DNA from: Microbacterium sp. 18062
Lineage (GTDB): Bacteria; Actinomycetota; Actinomycetes; Actinomycetales; Microbacteriaceae
Length of the DNA stretch: 49,980 nt
Direction of reading: 5' to 3'
Assembly: GCF_902706225.1 (NCBI RefSeq)
Contig: NZ_CACSKB010000031.1
Span: 1-49,980 of the forward strand
In this document: positions 8,338 to 15,230 of the stretch, one piece after another
How positions within the stretch are numbered: position 1 is the first letter of the stretch
Layout of the letters: each line of letters opens with the position of its first letter
The notes under the pieces: model-generated
Databases searched by the model: none
The model's input: only the letters and a program-made list of their open reading frames with translations
What the model was told of the DNA's origin: nothing
Program-made: the position numbers and the translations under genes

Positions 8338-9354
8338 ATGGCCCCTGCCATCAGCGCCCAGATCCAGCTCGTCCGCCGGCCGAAGGGCTGGCCAGAGCCG
8401 GGTGACTTCCGCACGGAGCGCGTCGAGTACGGCGACCTCGAGCCCGGCCAGGTGCGCGTGCGGAACGCGTTCCTCTCGGTCGACCCGTACATGCGCGGCC
8501 GGATGAACGATGCGAAGAGCTATGTCGCGCCCTACGCTCTGGGCGAGACGATGACCGGCGGGGCCATCGGCCGCGTCGTCGAGTCCACGAGCCCCGAGAT
8601 CCCGGTGGGTGCGGTGGTCCTACACGCCTACGGCTGGCGCGACGTCGTGCAGGAGGACGCGGCGGGGTTCCGGGTCGTCCCCGAGCTTCCCGGTCTGCCG
8701 CTGTCGCTGTACCTCGGCATGCTCGGGATGACGGCGCTGACCGCCTACGTCGGGCTCGTCGACATCGCCGGGCTCCGCGCTGGCGACACCGTCTTCGTCT
8801 CGGGTGCGGCGGGTGCGGTCGGCACGGCCGTCGGGCAGATCGCGAGGCTCCTCGGCGCCGGACGCGTCGTCGGCTCCGCGGGATCCGCGCGCAAGGTGGC
8901 GCTGCTCACCGACAAGTACGGCTACGACGCCGCGTTCGACTACACGCAGGGTCCCATCGCCGCGCAGCTGCGCGAGGCGGCTCCGGACGGCATCGACGTC
9001 TACTTCGACAACGTCGGCGGCGAGCACCTAGAGGCGGCCATCGGTGCTTTCAACGATCATGGCCGGGCGGCGCTGTGCGGGGCGATCTCGGACTACAACG
9101 CGGATGCGGCGCCCACCGGCCCCCGCAACATGTCGAACCTCATCACCCGGTCGCTGACGCTGCGCGGCTTCACGGTCGGTCACCACGCGCACCGTGCGCC
9201 GGAGTTCCAGGAGCGGATGACCGGATGGCTCGCGGAGGGCCGCATCGCCTATGACGAGACGATCGTCGACGGGGTGGAGAACAGCGTCGAGGCGTTCCTC
9301 GGGATGATGCGCGGCGAGAACGTCGGCAAGATGCTCGTGCGCATCGCCGGCTGA
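8338..9354 (+). CDS. NADP-dependent medium-chain oxidoreductase (alkenal/one reductase-like)
   Basis: 338-residue zinc-independent medium-chain dehydrogenase/reductase, closest in layout to alkenal/one oxidoreductases and curcumin reductase (CurA). Such enzymes reduce the carbon-carbon double bond of reactive alpha,beta-unsaturated carbonyls with NADPH. VDPYMRGRM near residue 47 is characteristic, the Rossmann motif is VFVSGAAGAVGTAVGQIA near residue 150, and FDNVGGEHLEAAI follows. No zinc-binding cysteines are seen. AAAGGA precedes ATG 8338. Likely co-transcribed with the DUF1304 gene. Confidence 0.88.
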   Translation: MAPAISAQIQLVRRPKGWPEPGDFRTERVEYGDLEPGQVRVRNAFLSVDPYMRGRMNDAKSYVAPYALGETMTGGAIGRVVESTSPEIPVGAVVLHAYGWRDVVQEDAAGFRVVPELPGLPLSLYLGMLGMTALTAYVGLVDIAGLRAGDTVFVSGAAGAVGTAVGQIARLLGAGRVVGSAGSARKVALLTDKYGYDAAFDYTQGPIAAQLREAAPDGIDVYFDNVGGEHLEAAIGAFNDHGRAALCGAISDYNADAAPTGPRNMSNLITRSLTLRGFTVGHHAHRAPEFQERMTGWLAEGRIAYDETIVDGVENSVEAFLGMMRGENVGKMLVRIAG

Positions 9355-9363
9355 CGGCCGGCG
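9345..9363 (+). terminator. Possible terminator hairpin at reductase stop
   Basis: CGCCGGC (9345-9351) and GCCGGCG (9357-9363) form a 7-bp stem with a 5-nt loop across the stop codon. There is no U-run, as is common in GC-rich actinobacteria. Confidence 0.35.
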
Positions 9364-9426
9364 GGCGGGTCAGCGGCCTGGGTCGCTGACGTCCGACGAA
9401 GGATACGAAATCCCCCCGCCGGGGAG

Positions 9427-9535
9427 GCTTTCGGGTCAGCTGCTCGGCGCTCCTGCGGGGCACTCCGTGGGGTGGGAAAAGCACGGTCGCTGAGCGAGCG
9501 CAGCGAGACGAAGCGTGAGGACTTTCGGGTCAGCT
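9427..9535. repeat. Repeat modules X and Y (family F), left copy
   Basis: Module X (about 9430-9480) contains GGGTCAGCTGCTC, then GCGGGGCACTCCGTGGGG. Module Y (9485-9535) contains CTGAGCGAGCGCAGCGAGAC and ends GACTTTCGGGTCAGCT. Both modules reappear in inverted orientation at 10379-10475, so the pair brackets the two DUF7882 genes. The stop codon of the left DUF7882 gene is inside module Y. Confidence 0.75.
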
Positions 9536-9865
9536 CTCGGCGGTCGGGGCCGAGGCATCCGCCGTGTCGAAGTGCTCGGCGACGAGCATGATGCCGCCCG
9601 AGGAGTTCGCCGAGTTCGCGAGCTCCTCGATCCACTCACGGCTCAGCATCGCGGGCTCGGGATCGTCGAAGACGAACCGCAGCGGGATCGAGGGATGCAG
9701 CCACAGCGTGCTGCGCCCGTGGGGCTGGCCCTCGGGGTGCCGCCACGAGAGGGTGAAGCTCTCGCCTCGGCGCAGCTTGGTCGCGATCACGACCTTCAGA
9801 TGCGCGAGCGCGCGATCCTCGATGTGGATCGGTGCGCCGCCCCCGCCGTAGTGGATCGTTCCCAT
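9530..9865 (-). CDS. DUF7882 family protein (paralogue 1)
   Basis: 111-residue cytoplasmic protein. It follows the pattern GTIHYGG, then IEDRALAHLKVVIATKLRRG, WLHPSIPLRFVF and LSREWIEELANSANSS. I recognise this as the DUF7882 family of Microbacteriaceae, whose members are sometimes labelled ATP-dependent DNA ligase; no ligase motif (KxDG) is present, so that label is not supported. The start ATG 9865 follows a TAGGGT box (on plus strand 9872-9877) by 6 nt, so the mRNA is probably leaderless. A divergent paralogue begins at 10013. Function unknown. Confidence 0.8.
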   Translation of the reverse strand: MGTIHYGGGGAPIHIEDRALAHLKVVIATKLRRGESFTLSWRHPEGQPHGRSTLWLHPSIPLRFVFDDPEPAMLSREWIEELANSANSSGGIMLVAEHFDTADASAPTAES

Positions 9866-9880
9866 GCGCCCACCCTAGTG

Positions 9881-9920
9881 GGCGAGCGTGGGCGAGCGTG
9901 GGCGAGCGTGGGCGAGCGTG
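9881..9920. repeat. Four tandem copies of a 10-bp repeat between DUF7882 genes
   Basis: GGCGAGCGTG is repeated four times without error. The array sits where the -35 region of the minus-strand DUF7882 promoter would be, one helical turn per unit. Copy number could vary by slippage. Confidence 0.9.
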
Positions 9921-10012
9921 TCCGGAGCAGGCGCGCGCGGGGTGCGTTCGCAGACGTGCGGCGCGGGACGGGTGGGTTCTTCGCTCGCGCGGGTCTGCCC
10001 TATGCTCCAACT

Positions 10013-10330
10013 GTGGGCCGATTCATCTACGACAGCAACGCGAACGCGGTCGACATCGAGGACCGTACGCTCTCGCACCTGCGCATCGTGGTGATGAACA
10101 AGCTGCGTCGCGGCGAGCCCTTCATGTTCGACGTCGAGATCGGTGACGGCAGCGGCCGTCGCAGCTTCTGGGTGCACCCTTCGGTGCCGATGCAGTTCCA
10201 CTTCTACGGAAGCCGCCAGCCCAAGATCAACCGCGCCTGGGTCGAGGAGCTGATGCTCGCCGCATCCGGACCCTCCGGCCTCACGATCGTTCCTGAGCCG
10301 CCGGACGAGCCTGCCGAACAGTCCGCCTGA
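10013..10330 (+). CDS. DUF7882 family protein (paralogue 2)
   Basis: 105-residue paralogue of the gene at 9530-9865. Conserved blocks: MGRFIYDSNANAVDIEDRTL, then HLRIVVMNKLRRGEPF, FWVHPSVPMQFHFYGS and INRAWVEELMLAASGPSG. Start GTG 10013 is 6 nt after TATGCT (10001-10006), which points to a leaderless transcript and excludes the longer reading frame upstream. Both paralogues end at the same TGACCCGAAAGTC sequence, so the duplication included the 3' flank. Function unknown; a small nucleic-acid-associated or stress role can only be guessed. Confidence 0.8.
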   Translation: MGRFIYDSNANAVDIEDRTLSHLRIVVMNKLRRGEPFMFDVEIGDGSGRRSFWVHPSVPMQFHFYGSRQPKINRAWVEELMLAASGPSGLTIVPEPPDEPAEQSA

Positions 10331-10378
10331 CCCGAAAGTCTCCGCGCCCCGGTTCTGTTGAACAGGCGCATTGCCTGG

Positions 10379-10475
10379 ACTTTCCCCACCCCACGGAGTG
10401 CCCCGCAGGGGCGCTGAGCAGCTGACCCGAAAGTCCTCACGCTTCGTCTCGCTGCGCTCGCGGCCGCTGAGAGAG
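10379..10475. repeat. Repeat modules X and Y (family F), right inverted copy
   Basis: Reverse complement of modules X and Y at 9427-9535 but in changed order: reading on the minus strand, module Y comes first (with GCGAGCGCAGCGAGACGAAG), then X. The region 10331-10583 holds this repeat and no other gene that I can support. Confidence 0.75.
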
Positions 10476-10583
10476 GAGCGCTCGCCGGTCAGGCGAGTAT
10501 GCCCGCCCCCAGGACCTGTCAAGGGGGATGCCCCAGTTCGCCGTACTGCGGCATCGTGGGGTGATCCGCAGGAGGTGTTGCCC

Positions 10584-10721
10584 GTGTCCACCAGGCCAGA
10601 CGACCCGATATCCGAAGACCCGCCGCCGGCGCCCCCCACCGCCGAGAGCACCCCCGGGGTCTTCGCGGAGGTCCCCGGCATCGACGTCGTCGACGGTGAA
10701 CTGGTGCCCCGGGTCCCGTGA
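10584..10721 (+). CDS. Very small acidic hypothetical protein
   Basis: 45-residue proline- and acid-rich protein (MSTRPDDPISEDPPPAPPTA at the start, VVDGELVPRVP at the end). It has a very good AGGAGG ribosome site 8 nt before GTG 10584, which is the main reason to call it real. It carries no signal peptide or membrane segment and probably is unstructured. It lies between repeat F copies and may be a lineage-specific small protein. Function unknown. Confidence 0.5.
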   Translation: MSTRPDDPISEDPPPAPPTAESTPGVFAEVPGIDVVDGELVPRVP

Positions 10722-10742
10722 GCCGATCGCGCCCGACTCGCC

Positions 10743-10834
10743 GGTCCCTGAGCGAGGAGCGCAGCGACGAGACGAAGGGTCGCGTGGAGCTCGTCCCGCT
10801 CGGCACTTCGTCTCACTGCGCTGGCTCAGCGACC
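10743..10834. repeat. Repeat family F, complete palindromic copy
   Basis: Left arm at 10743-10777 (GGTCCCTGAGCGAGGAGCGC, then AGCGACGAGACGAAG) and right arm at 10806-10834 (CTTCGTCTCACTGCGC, then TGGCTCAGCGACC) are imperfect inverted copies. The spacer is 28 bp. It lies between the small protein gene and the convergent aminotransferase gene and could terminate both. Confidence 0.8.
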
Positions 10835-10864
10835 TGCGCCGGCACCGGATGCCGCATCCGCTGA

Positions 10865-12265
10865 TCAGAGGCGCGTCCAGGCCTCCGACAGCACGCCGCG
10901 CAGGATCTGCTCGATCTCGTCGAACTCGGGCTGTCCGATCGTGAGCGGCGGGGCCAGCTGGATCACGGGGTCGCCCCGGTCGTCGGCGCGGCAGTAGAGC
11001 CCGGCGTCGAAGAGCGCCTTCGACAGGAAGCCGCGCAGGAGTCGCTCGGACTCGTCGTCGTCGAACGTCTCGCGCGTCGCCTTGTCCTTGACGAGCTCGA
11101 TCCCGAAGAAGTAGCCGGCGCCGCGCACGTCTCCGACGATGGGAAGGTCCTTCAGCTTCTCGAGCGTCGCGCGGAAGCGCGGCGAGTTGTCGCGCACGTG
11201 CGCGTTGAGTCCCTCCTCCTCGAAGATGTCGAGGTTCTCAAGAGCCACGGCGGCCGAGACCGGGTGGCCGGCGAACGTGTAGCCGTGGGGGAAGCTCGTC
11301 GTGCCGGTCGAGAACGGCTCGTAGACGCGGTCGCTCACGATCGTGCCGCCGGCGGGGGAGTATCCGCTGGTCAGCGCCTTGGCGAACGTGATCATGTCGG
11401 GCTGGTAGCCGAACGCGTCGCTCGCGAAGTACTCGCCGATGCGGCCGAAAGCGCAGATCACCTCGTCGCTGACGAGCAGCACGTCGTACGTGTCGCAGAT
11501 CTCGCGCACGCGCTGGAAGTAGCCGGGCGGGGGCGGGAAGCATCCGCCCGAGTTCTGCACCGGCTCGAGGAACACCGCCGCGACCGTCTCGGGGCCCTCG
11601 AAGAGGATCATCTCCTCGATGCGGTTCGCCGCCCACAGGCCGAACTCCTCCTCGGTCCCTCCCGGGAAGCCCATCTCGGTCGCGCGGTAGTAGTTCGTGT
11701 TCGGCACGCGGAAGCCGCCCGGCGTCACCGGCTCGAACATCGACTTCATGCCGGGGAGCCCGGTGATCGCGAGGGCGCCCTGCGGGGTGCCGTGGTAGGC
11801 GATCGCTCGCGAGATGACCTTGTGCTTCAGCGGCCGGCCGACGAGCTTCCAATAGTGCTTCGCGAGCTTGAACGCGGTCTCGACCGCCTCGCCCCCGCCG
11901 GTCGAGAAGAACACGTGGTTCAGGTCACCGGGGGCGAGATCGGCGAGCCGGTCCGCGAGCTCGACCGCCGCCGGATGCGCGTACGACCAGATCGGGAAGA
12001 ACGCCAGCTGCTCGGCCTGCTTCGCCGCCGCCTGGGCCAGGCGCCGCCGGCCGTGGCCCGCGTTCACGACGAAGAGCCCGGCGAGGCCGTCGATGTAGCG
12101 CTTGCCGGCGGCATCCCAGATGTGATGGCCCTCGCCGCGCACGATGATGGGGACGCCCGAGCCCTCGGTCATGACCGACTGCCGGGCGAAGTGCATCCAC
12201 AGGTGATCGCGGGCCTTGGTCTGCAGGTCGTCCTGGTCGTAGCTCGTGTGCGTGTCGAGGGACAT
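10865..12265 (-). CDS. Class III (omega-amino acid type) aminotransferase
   Basis: 466-residue PLP enzyme of class III (subgroup II), acting on terminal amino groups such as GABA, beta-alanine or diamines with pyruvate or oxoglutarate as acceptor. Visible motifs: IDGLAGLFVVNAGHGRRRLA, FSTGGGEAVETAFKLA (phosphate-binding), DEVICAFGRIG, and FAKALTSGYSPAGG with the Schiff-base lysine. Start chosen is ATG 12265 (MSLDTHTS) because GGAAGG stands 8 nt upstream; an ATG 18 nt further up lacks this. No neighbouring permease or dehydrogenase reveals the substrate. Upstream is palindrome CCGGACG/CGTCCGG (12322-12340). Confidence 0.88.
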   Translation of the reverse strand: MSLDTHTSYDQDDLQTKARDHLWMHFARQSVMTEGSGVPIIVRGEGHHIWDAAGKRYIDGLAGLFVVNAGHGRRRLAQAAAKQAEQLAFFPIWSYAHPAAVELADRLADLAPGDLNHVFFSTGGGEAVETAFKLAKHYWKLVGRPLKHKVISRAIAYHGTPQGALAITGLPGMKSMFEPVTPGGFRVPNTNYYRATEMGFPGGTEEEFGLWAANRIEEMILFEGPETVAAVFLEPVQNSGGCFPPPPGYFQRVREICDTYDVLLVSDEVICAFGRIGEYFASDAFGYQPDMITFAKALTSGYSPAGGTIVSDRVYEPFSTGTTSFPHGYTFAGHPVSAAVALENLDIFEEEGLNAHVRDNSPRFRATLEKLKDLPIVGDVRGAGYFFGIELVKDKATRETFDDDESERLLRGFLSKALFDAGLYCRADDRGDPVIQLAPPLTIGQPEFDEIEQILRGVLSEAWTRL

Positions 12266-12321
12266 GTCGCGCCTTCCGTTCACAGGCGACGATACTCCGG
12301 GACGCGCGCAAAGTGCACTGT

Positions 12322-12340
12322 CCGGACGGTTTGCGTCCGG
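12322..12340. promoter_or_regulatory. Short palindrome upstream of aminotransferase
   Basis: CCGGACG (12322-12328) and CGTCCGG (12334-12340) form a perfect 7-bp inverted repeat with a 5-bp centre, about 57 bp before the start at 12265. Could be an operator or part of the adjoining repeat A. Confidence 0.35.
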
Positions 12341-12343
12341 GGT

Positions 12344-12414
12344 CGTGAGACTGCACGGGAGCGCCGAGACCGTGGGGTTTCCCCGCGGTCTCGGCGCGCC
12401 GCTGCAGTCTCGCG
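12344..12414. repeat. Palindromic repeat family A, full copy
   Basis: Outer arms CGTGAGACTGCA (12344-12355) and TGCAGTCTCGCG (12403-12414), inner arms GCGCCGAGACCG (12361-12372) and CGGTCTCGGCGC (12386-12397). The layout and sequence match the copy at 3179-3249. It follows the 3' end of the ROK gene. Confidence 0.85.
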
Positions 12415-12430
12415 GTTCTGGCCGCCCGGG

Positions 12431-13702
12431 TCAGGCGCCGAGCGGATCGGCGAGCAATGGTACGAACGCGAGCTCGGCGGCGCCGATGAGCAGTCGGTCC
12501 TCCGCGAGGGACGCGAGACGGATGTCGAGACGCTCGCCGCAGGCGGGCATCGCCTGCGCGCGCACGGCGGCGATCATCTCGGGCAGGGCGCCCGCGGTCA
12601 GGGCGGCGAGGAAGCCGCCCAGCACGACCACCGCGGGATCGAGCACGTTGACGGCGTTGGCGAGCGCCGTGGCGAGGATCCGCCGCTGGCGCGCGACCTC
12701 GGCGAGGGCGGGGGCATCCGTGGCGTGTTCGATGAGCGCGGCGAGGGCGGTGTCGTCGGGAGCCTGCTCGCCGGAGCGTTCGCCCGCGTCGGATGCCGGC
12801 TCGCCGGGGTCGCCCGGACCGGCCGCATCCGCATCCGCACCGGCATCCGCATCCGCACCGGCATCCGCATCTGTGCCCGCACGGGCACCCGCGACGGCGG
12901 CGACCAGACGTGCGCGGCTGACCTCGTCCTCGAGGACGCCGCCCGGAACCCGGCGGTCCGCGGCATCCTCGATGCCCGGTCGGTTCTGCCCGAACTCGCC
13001 CGCATACCCGCCCGACCCGCCGATCATCGTGCCGTGCGCGATGATGCCGCCGCCGATGCCGCTCGCGCCGCCGTTGAGGTAGACGACGTCTTCGGCGCCA
13101 CGGGCCGCGCCGAAGAGGTGCTCGGCCCGCGCCCCGAGGCTCGCGTCATTGCCGACCGTGGCGGCGAGGCCCGTCGCCGCATGCACGATCGCGGCCAGGG
13201 GCACCTCCCGCCAGTGCAGGTGCGGCGCGTCGCGCACCACGCCGTCCTCGGCGCGGACGAGCCCGGGAACGGCGATCCCGGTGCCGATCACGCGGCGTCC
13301 GGCGAGCGGCCCGGCCCGCCACGCCTCGATCCGCTCGGCGAGCACCGCCGCGGCGTGTTCCGGCGTGGGGGCGCTCCGCCACCGGATCCGCTCCCGGACG
13401 AGCACCGTCCGGTCGAGCGCGATGGCCGCCACGGTCATCGCATCGACCTCGGGGTTCGCCGCCACCGCGACCGTCTGCGCCGTGATCGCGACGACCGGCG
13501 ACGGCCGTCCGGCCCGCCGCGCCGCATCCGGAGCGCGCTCCTCGAGGAGTCCGTGCGCGACGAGGCCTGCGACGAGGTCTCCGATCGTCGAGCGGTTCAG
13601 GCCGCTCGCCTCGGTGAGGGCCGCTCGGGTGAGCGGGCCGTCGAGGTGGAGAAGCTCGAGCATCGCGGCGAGGTTCTGCCGCCGCATCCGGGTCGCGCTC
13701 AT
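12431..13702 (-). CDS. xylR: ROK family transcriptional regulator, probable xylose repressor
   Basis: 423 residues. Residues 5-60 form a winged helix-turn-helix (RRQNLAAMLELLHLDGPLTR, then AALTEASGLNRSTIGDLVAG); the rest is an ROK sugar-kinase-like fold (GTGIAVPGLV, VGNDASLGARAEHLFGAARG, NGGASGIGGGII). The cysteine-rich zinc motif of classical ROK proteins is replaced by GEFGQNRPGIEDAADRR. Around residues 268-290 there is an Ala/Asp-rich insertion (DADAGADADAGADADA) from an 18-bp DNA repeat. It is divergent from xylA and a perfect palindrome lies between the two, so it most likely represses the xylose genes. Confidence 0.85.
   Translation of the reverse strand: MSATRMRRQNLAAMLELLHLDGPLTRAALTEASGLNRSTIGDLVAGLVAHGLLEERAPDAARRAGRPSPVVAITAQTVAVAANPEVDAMTVAAIALDRTVLVRERIRWRSAPTPEHAAAVLAERIEAWRAGPLAGRRVIGTGIAVPGLVRAEDGVVRDAPHLHWREVPLAAIVHAATGLAATVGNDASLGARAEHLFGAARGAEDVVYLNGGASGIGGGIIAHGTMIGGSGGYAGEFGQNRPGIEDAADRRVPGGVLEDEVSRARLVAAVAGARAGTDADAGADADAGADADAAGPGDPGEPASDAGERSGEQAPDDTALAALIEHATDAPALAEVARQRRILATALANAVNVLDPAVVVLGGFLAALTAGALPEMIAAVRAQAMPACGERLDIRLASLAEDRLLIGAAELAFVPLLADPLGA
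12825..12885. repeat. In-frame short tandem repeat in xylR
   Basis: Units built from GCATCC and GCACCG give an approximate 18-bp period and encode the Asp/Ala-rich stretch. The length is a multiple of three so the frame is kept. It sits in a loop after the usual ROK core and is likely variable between strains. Confidence 0.8.
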
Positions 13703-13715
13703 CGTCCCAGTGTAG

Positions 13716-13736
13716 TATGTTGCGAATCACAACATA
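13716..13736. promoter_or_regulatory. Probable XylR operator between xylR and xylA
   Basis: TATGTTG (13716-13722) and CAACATA (13730-13736) are perfect inverted arms with a 7-bp centre. The site is AT-rich in a GC-rich setting and sits 13 bp from the xylR start and about 43 bp before xylA, as expected for an ROK repressor operator controlling both genes. Confidence 0.75.
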
Positions 13737-13739
13737 TTA

Positions 13740-13772
13740 CCGGTCACCGCGAAGGGCCGGTCACCGCGAAGG
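13740..13772 (+). repeat. 17-bp tandem duplication in the xylA leader carrying the ribosome site
   Basis: CCGGTCACCGCGAAGG occurs at 13740-13755 and again at 13757-13772. The second copy supplies the GAAGGAG ribosome site of xylA, while the first carries a spare GAAGG. Confidence 0.85.
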
Positions 13773-13778
13773 AGCGAC

Positions 13779-14972
13779 ATGTCCATCCCCCCGCCCACCC
13801 CCGCCGACAAGTTCTCGTTCGGGCTCTGGACCATCGGCTACAACGGGACCGACCCGTTCGGCGGACCCACGCGCCCCCCGCTCGACGTGGTGCACGCCGT
13901 CGAGAAGCTCGCCGAGCTCGGCGCCTACGGCCTCACCTTCCACGACGACGACCTGTTCGCCTTCGGATCCACGGATGCCGAGCGCCAGACGCAGATCGAC
14001 CGGCTCAAGGGTGCCCTCGCCGCCACGGGCGTCGTCGTCCCGATGATCACGACGAACCTCTTCTCCGCCCCGGTCTTCAAGGACGGCGGCTTCACCTCCA
14101 ACGACCGCCAGGTGCGCCGGTTCGCGTTGCGGAAGGTCCTGCGCAACCTCGATCTCGCCGCGGAGCTGGGCGCCAAGACGTTCGTGATGTGGGGCGGCCG
14201 CGAGGGCGCCGAGTACGACGCTGCGAAGGACGTGCGCTCGGCGCTCGAGCGCTACCGCGAGGCCGTGAACCTCCTCGGCGACTACGTGACCGACAAAGGA
14301 TACGACATCCGGTTCGCGATCGAGCCGAAGCCCAACGAGCCCCGCGGCGACATCCTGCTGCCGACGCTCGGCCACGCGCTCGCGTTCATCGACTCGCTCG
14401 AGCGGCCGGAGCTCGTGGGTGTGAACCCCGAGGTGGGTCACGAGCAGATGGCGGGGCTGAACTTCGCCGCCGGCATCGCCCAGGCGCTGTACCACGGCAA
14501 GCTCTTCCACATCGACCTCAACGGGCAGCGCGGCATCAAGTACGACCAGGACCTCGTGTTCGGCCACGGCGATCTGCACAACGCCTTCGCGCTCGTCGAT
14601 CTCCTCGAGAACGGCGGCCCCTCCGGCGGGCCGGCGTACGACGGTCCGCGCCACTTCGACTACAAGCCCTCGCGCACGGAGGACGAGGCCGGGGTCTGGG
14701 AGTCCGCCGCGGCGAACATGCGCACGTACCTGCTGCTCAAGGAGCGCGCGGCGGCGTTCCGCGCCGATCCCGAGGTGCAGGAGGCCCTCGCGGTCGCGAG
14801 GGTCGCCGAGCTCGCGCAGCCGACGCTCGACGCCGGCGAGTCGTACGACGACCTGCTCGCCGATCGCTCGGCGTACGAGGACTTCGACGCGTCCGCCTAC
14901 CTCGGCGGCAAGGGCTTCGGCTTCGTGCGCCTTCAGCAGCTCGCGACCGAGCACCTGCTCGGCGCCCGCTGA
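13779..14972 (+). CDS. xylA: Xylose isomerase
   Basis: 397-residue class I (actinobacterial) xylose isomerase, converting D-xylose to D-xylulose with two divalent metals. It starts like other actinobacterial enzymes ([19 protein letters not shown]). Catalytic His/Asp are in [11 protein letters not shown], metal ligands in [13 protein letters not shown] and [12 protein letters not shown], and [16 protein letters not shown] follows. Length agrees with the Streptomyces enzyme (about 388). GAAGGAG precedes ATG 13779. Controlled with xylR through the palindrome at 13716-13736 (inference). Confidence 0.97.
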   Translation: MSIPPPTPADKFSFGLWTIGYNGTDPFGGPTRPPLDVVHAVEKLAELGAYGLTFHDDDLFAFGSTDAERQTQIDRLKGALAATGVVVPMITTNLFSAPVFKDGGFTSNDRQVRRFALRKVLRNLDLAAELGAKTFVMWGGREGAEYDAAKDVRSALERYREAVNLLGDYVTDKGYDIRFAIEPKPNEPRGDILLPTLGHALAFIDSLERPELVGVNPEVGHEQMAGLNFAAGIAQALYHGKLFHIDLNGQRGIKYDQDLVFGHGDLHNAFALVDLLENGGPSGGPAYDGPRHFDYKPSRTEDEAGVWESAAANMRTYLLLKERAAAFRADPEVQEALAVARVAELAQPTLDAGESYDDLLADRSAYEDFDASAYLGGKGFGFVRLQQLATEHLLGAR

Positions 14973-15016
14973 CCGGGTCCGGGTGCGGGATGCTGACGGC
15001 GGCGTTGCCGGATGGT

Positions 15017-15039
15017 GACGGCGCCGCCAGGGCGCCGTC
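15017..15039 (+). terminator. Hairpin after xylA
   Basis: GACGGCGCC (15017-15025) and GGCGCCGTC (15031-15039) form a perfect 9-bp stem with a 5-nt loop, 45 nt after the xylA stop. The rest of the 258-bp gap to xylB holds a looser inverted repeat (GGGTCGCCC near 15084 and GGGCGACCC near 15194) and no gene. The hairpin may weaken transcription into xylB. Confidence 0.5.
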
Positions 15040-15230
15040 GGTGGCGTCAGGGCGACCGGGCCGGTTGCGCATCGGCGGGACCCGGGGTCGCCCGATCGAC
15101 GAGACTGTCCCTCCCGCCTGTCCACGCCCGCTTTGCGGTCGCGGAGCCCCGGCGGACGACACGCGGGTCGCCGGCGCAGACGCGGGAACCGAGGGGCGAC
15201 CCGCGGCCAGAGAGACATGAGGAGGAGCGC

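Noticed and set aside
9881..9920. 10-bp tandem array as a CRISPR
   Set aside because: Units are directly adjacent with no spacers and there are no cas genes.
10013..10330. DUF7882 proteins as ATP-dependent DNA ligases
   Set aside because: About 105-111 residues, no KxDG adenylation motif or OB fold; the label seen on some homologues is not supported.
12825..12885. Short tandem repeat as an iteron or origin
   Set aside because: It is in frame inside xylR and encodes a low-complexity loop.
11198..15220. Plus-strand open frame of 1340 codons over aminotransferase, xylR and xylA
   Set aside because: Crosses three well-identified genes on both strands and intergenic repeats; composition is that of a shadow.
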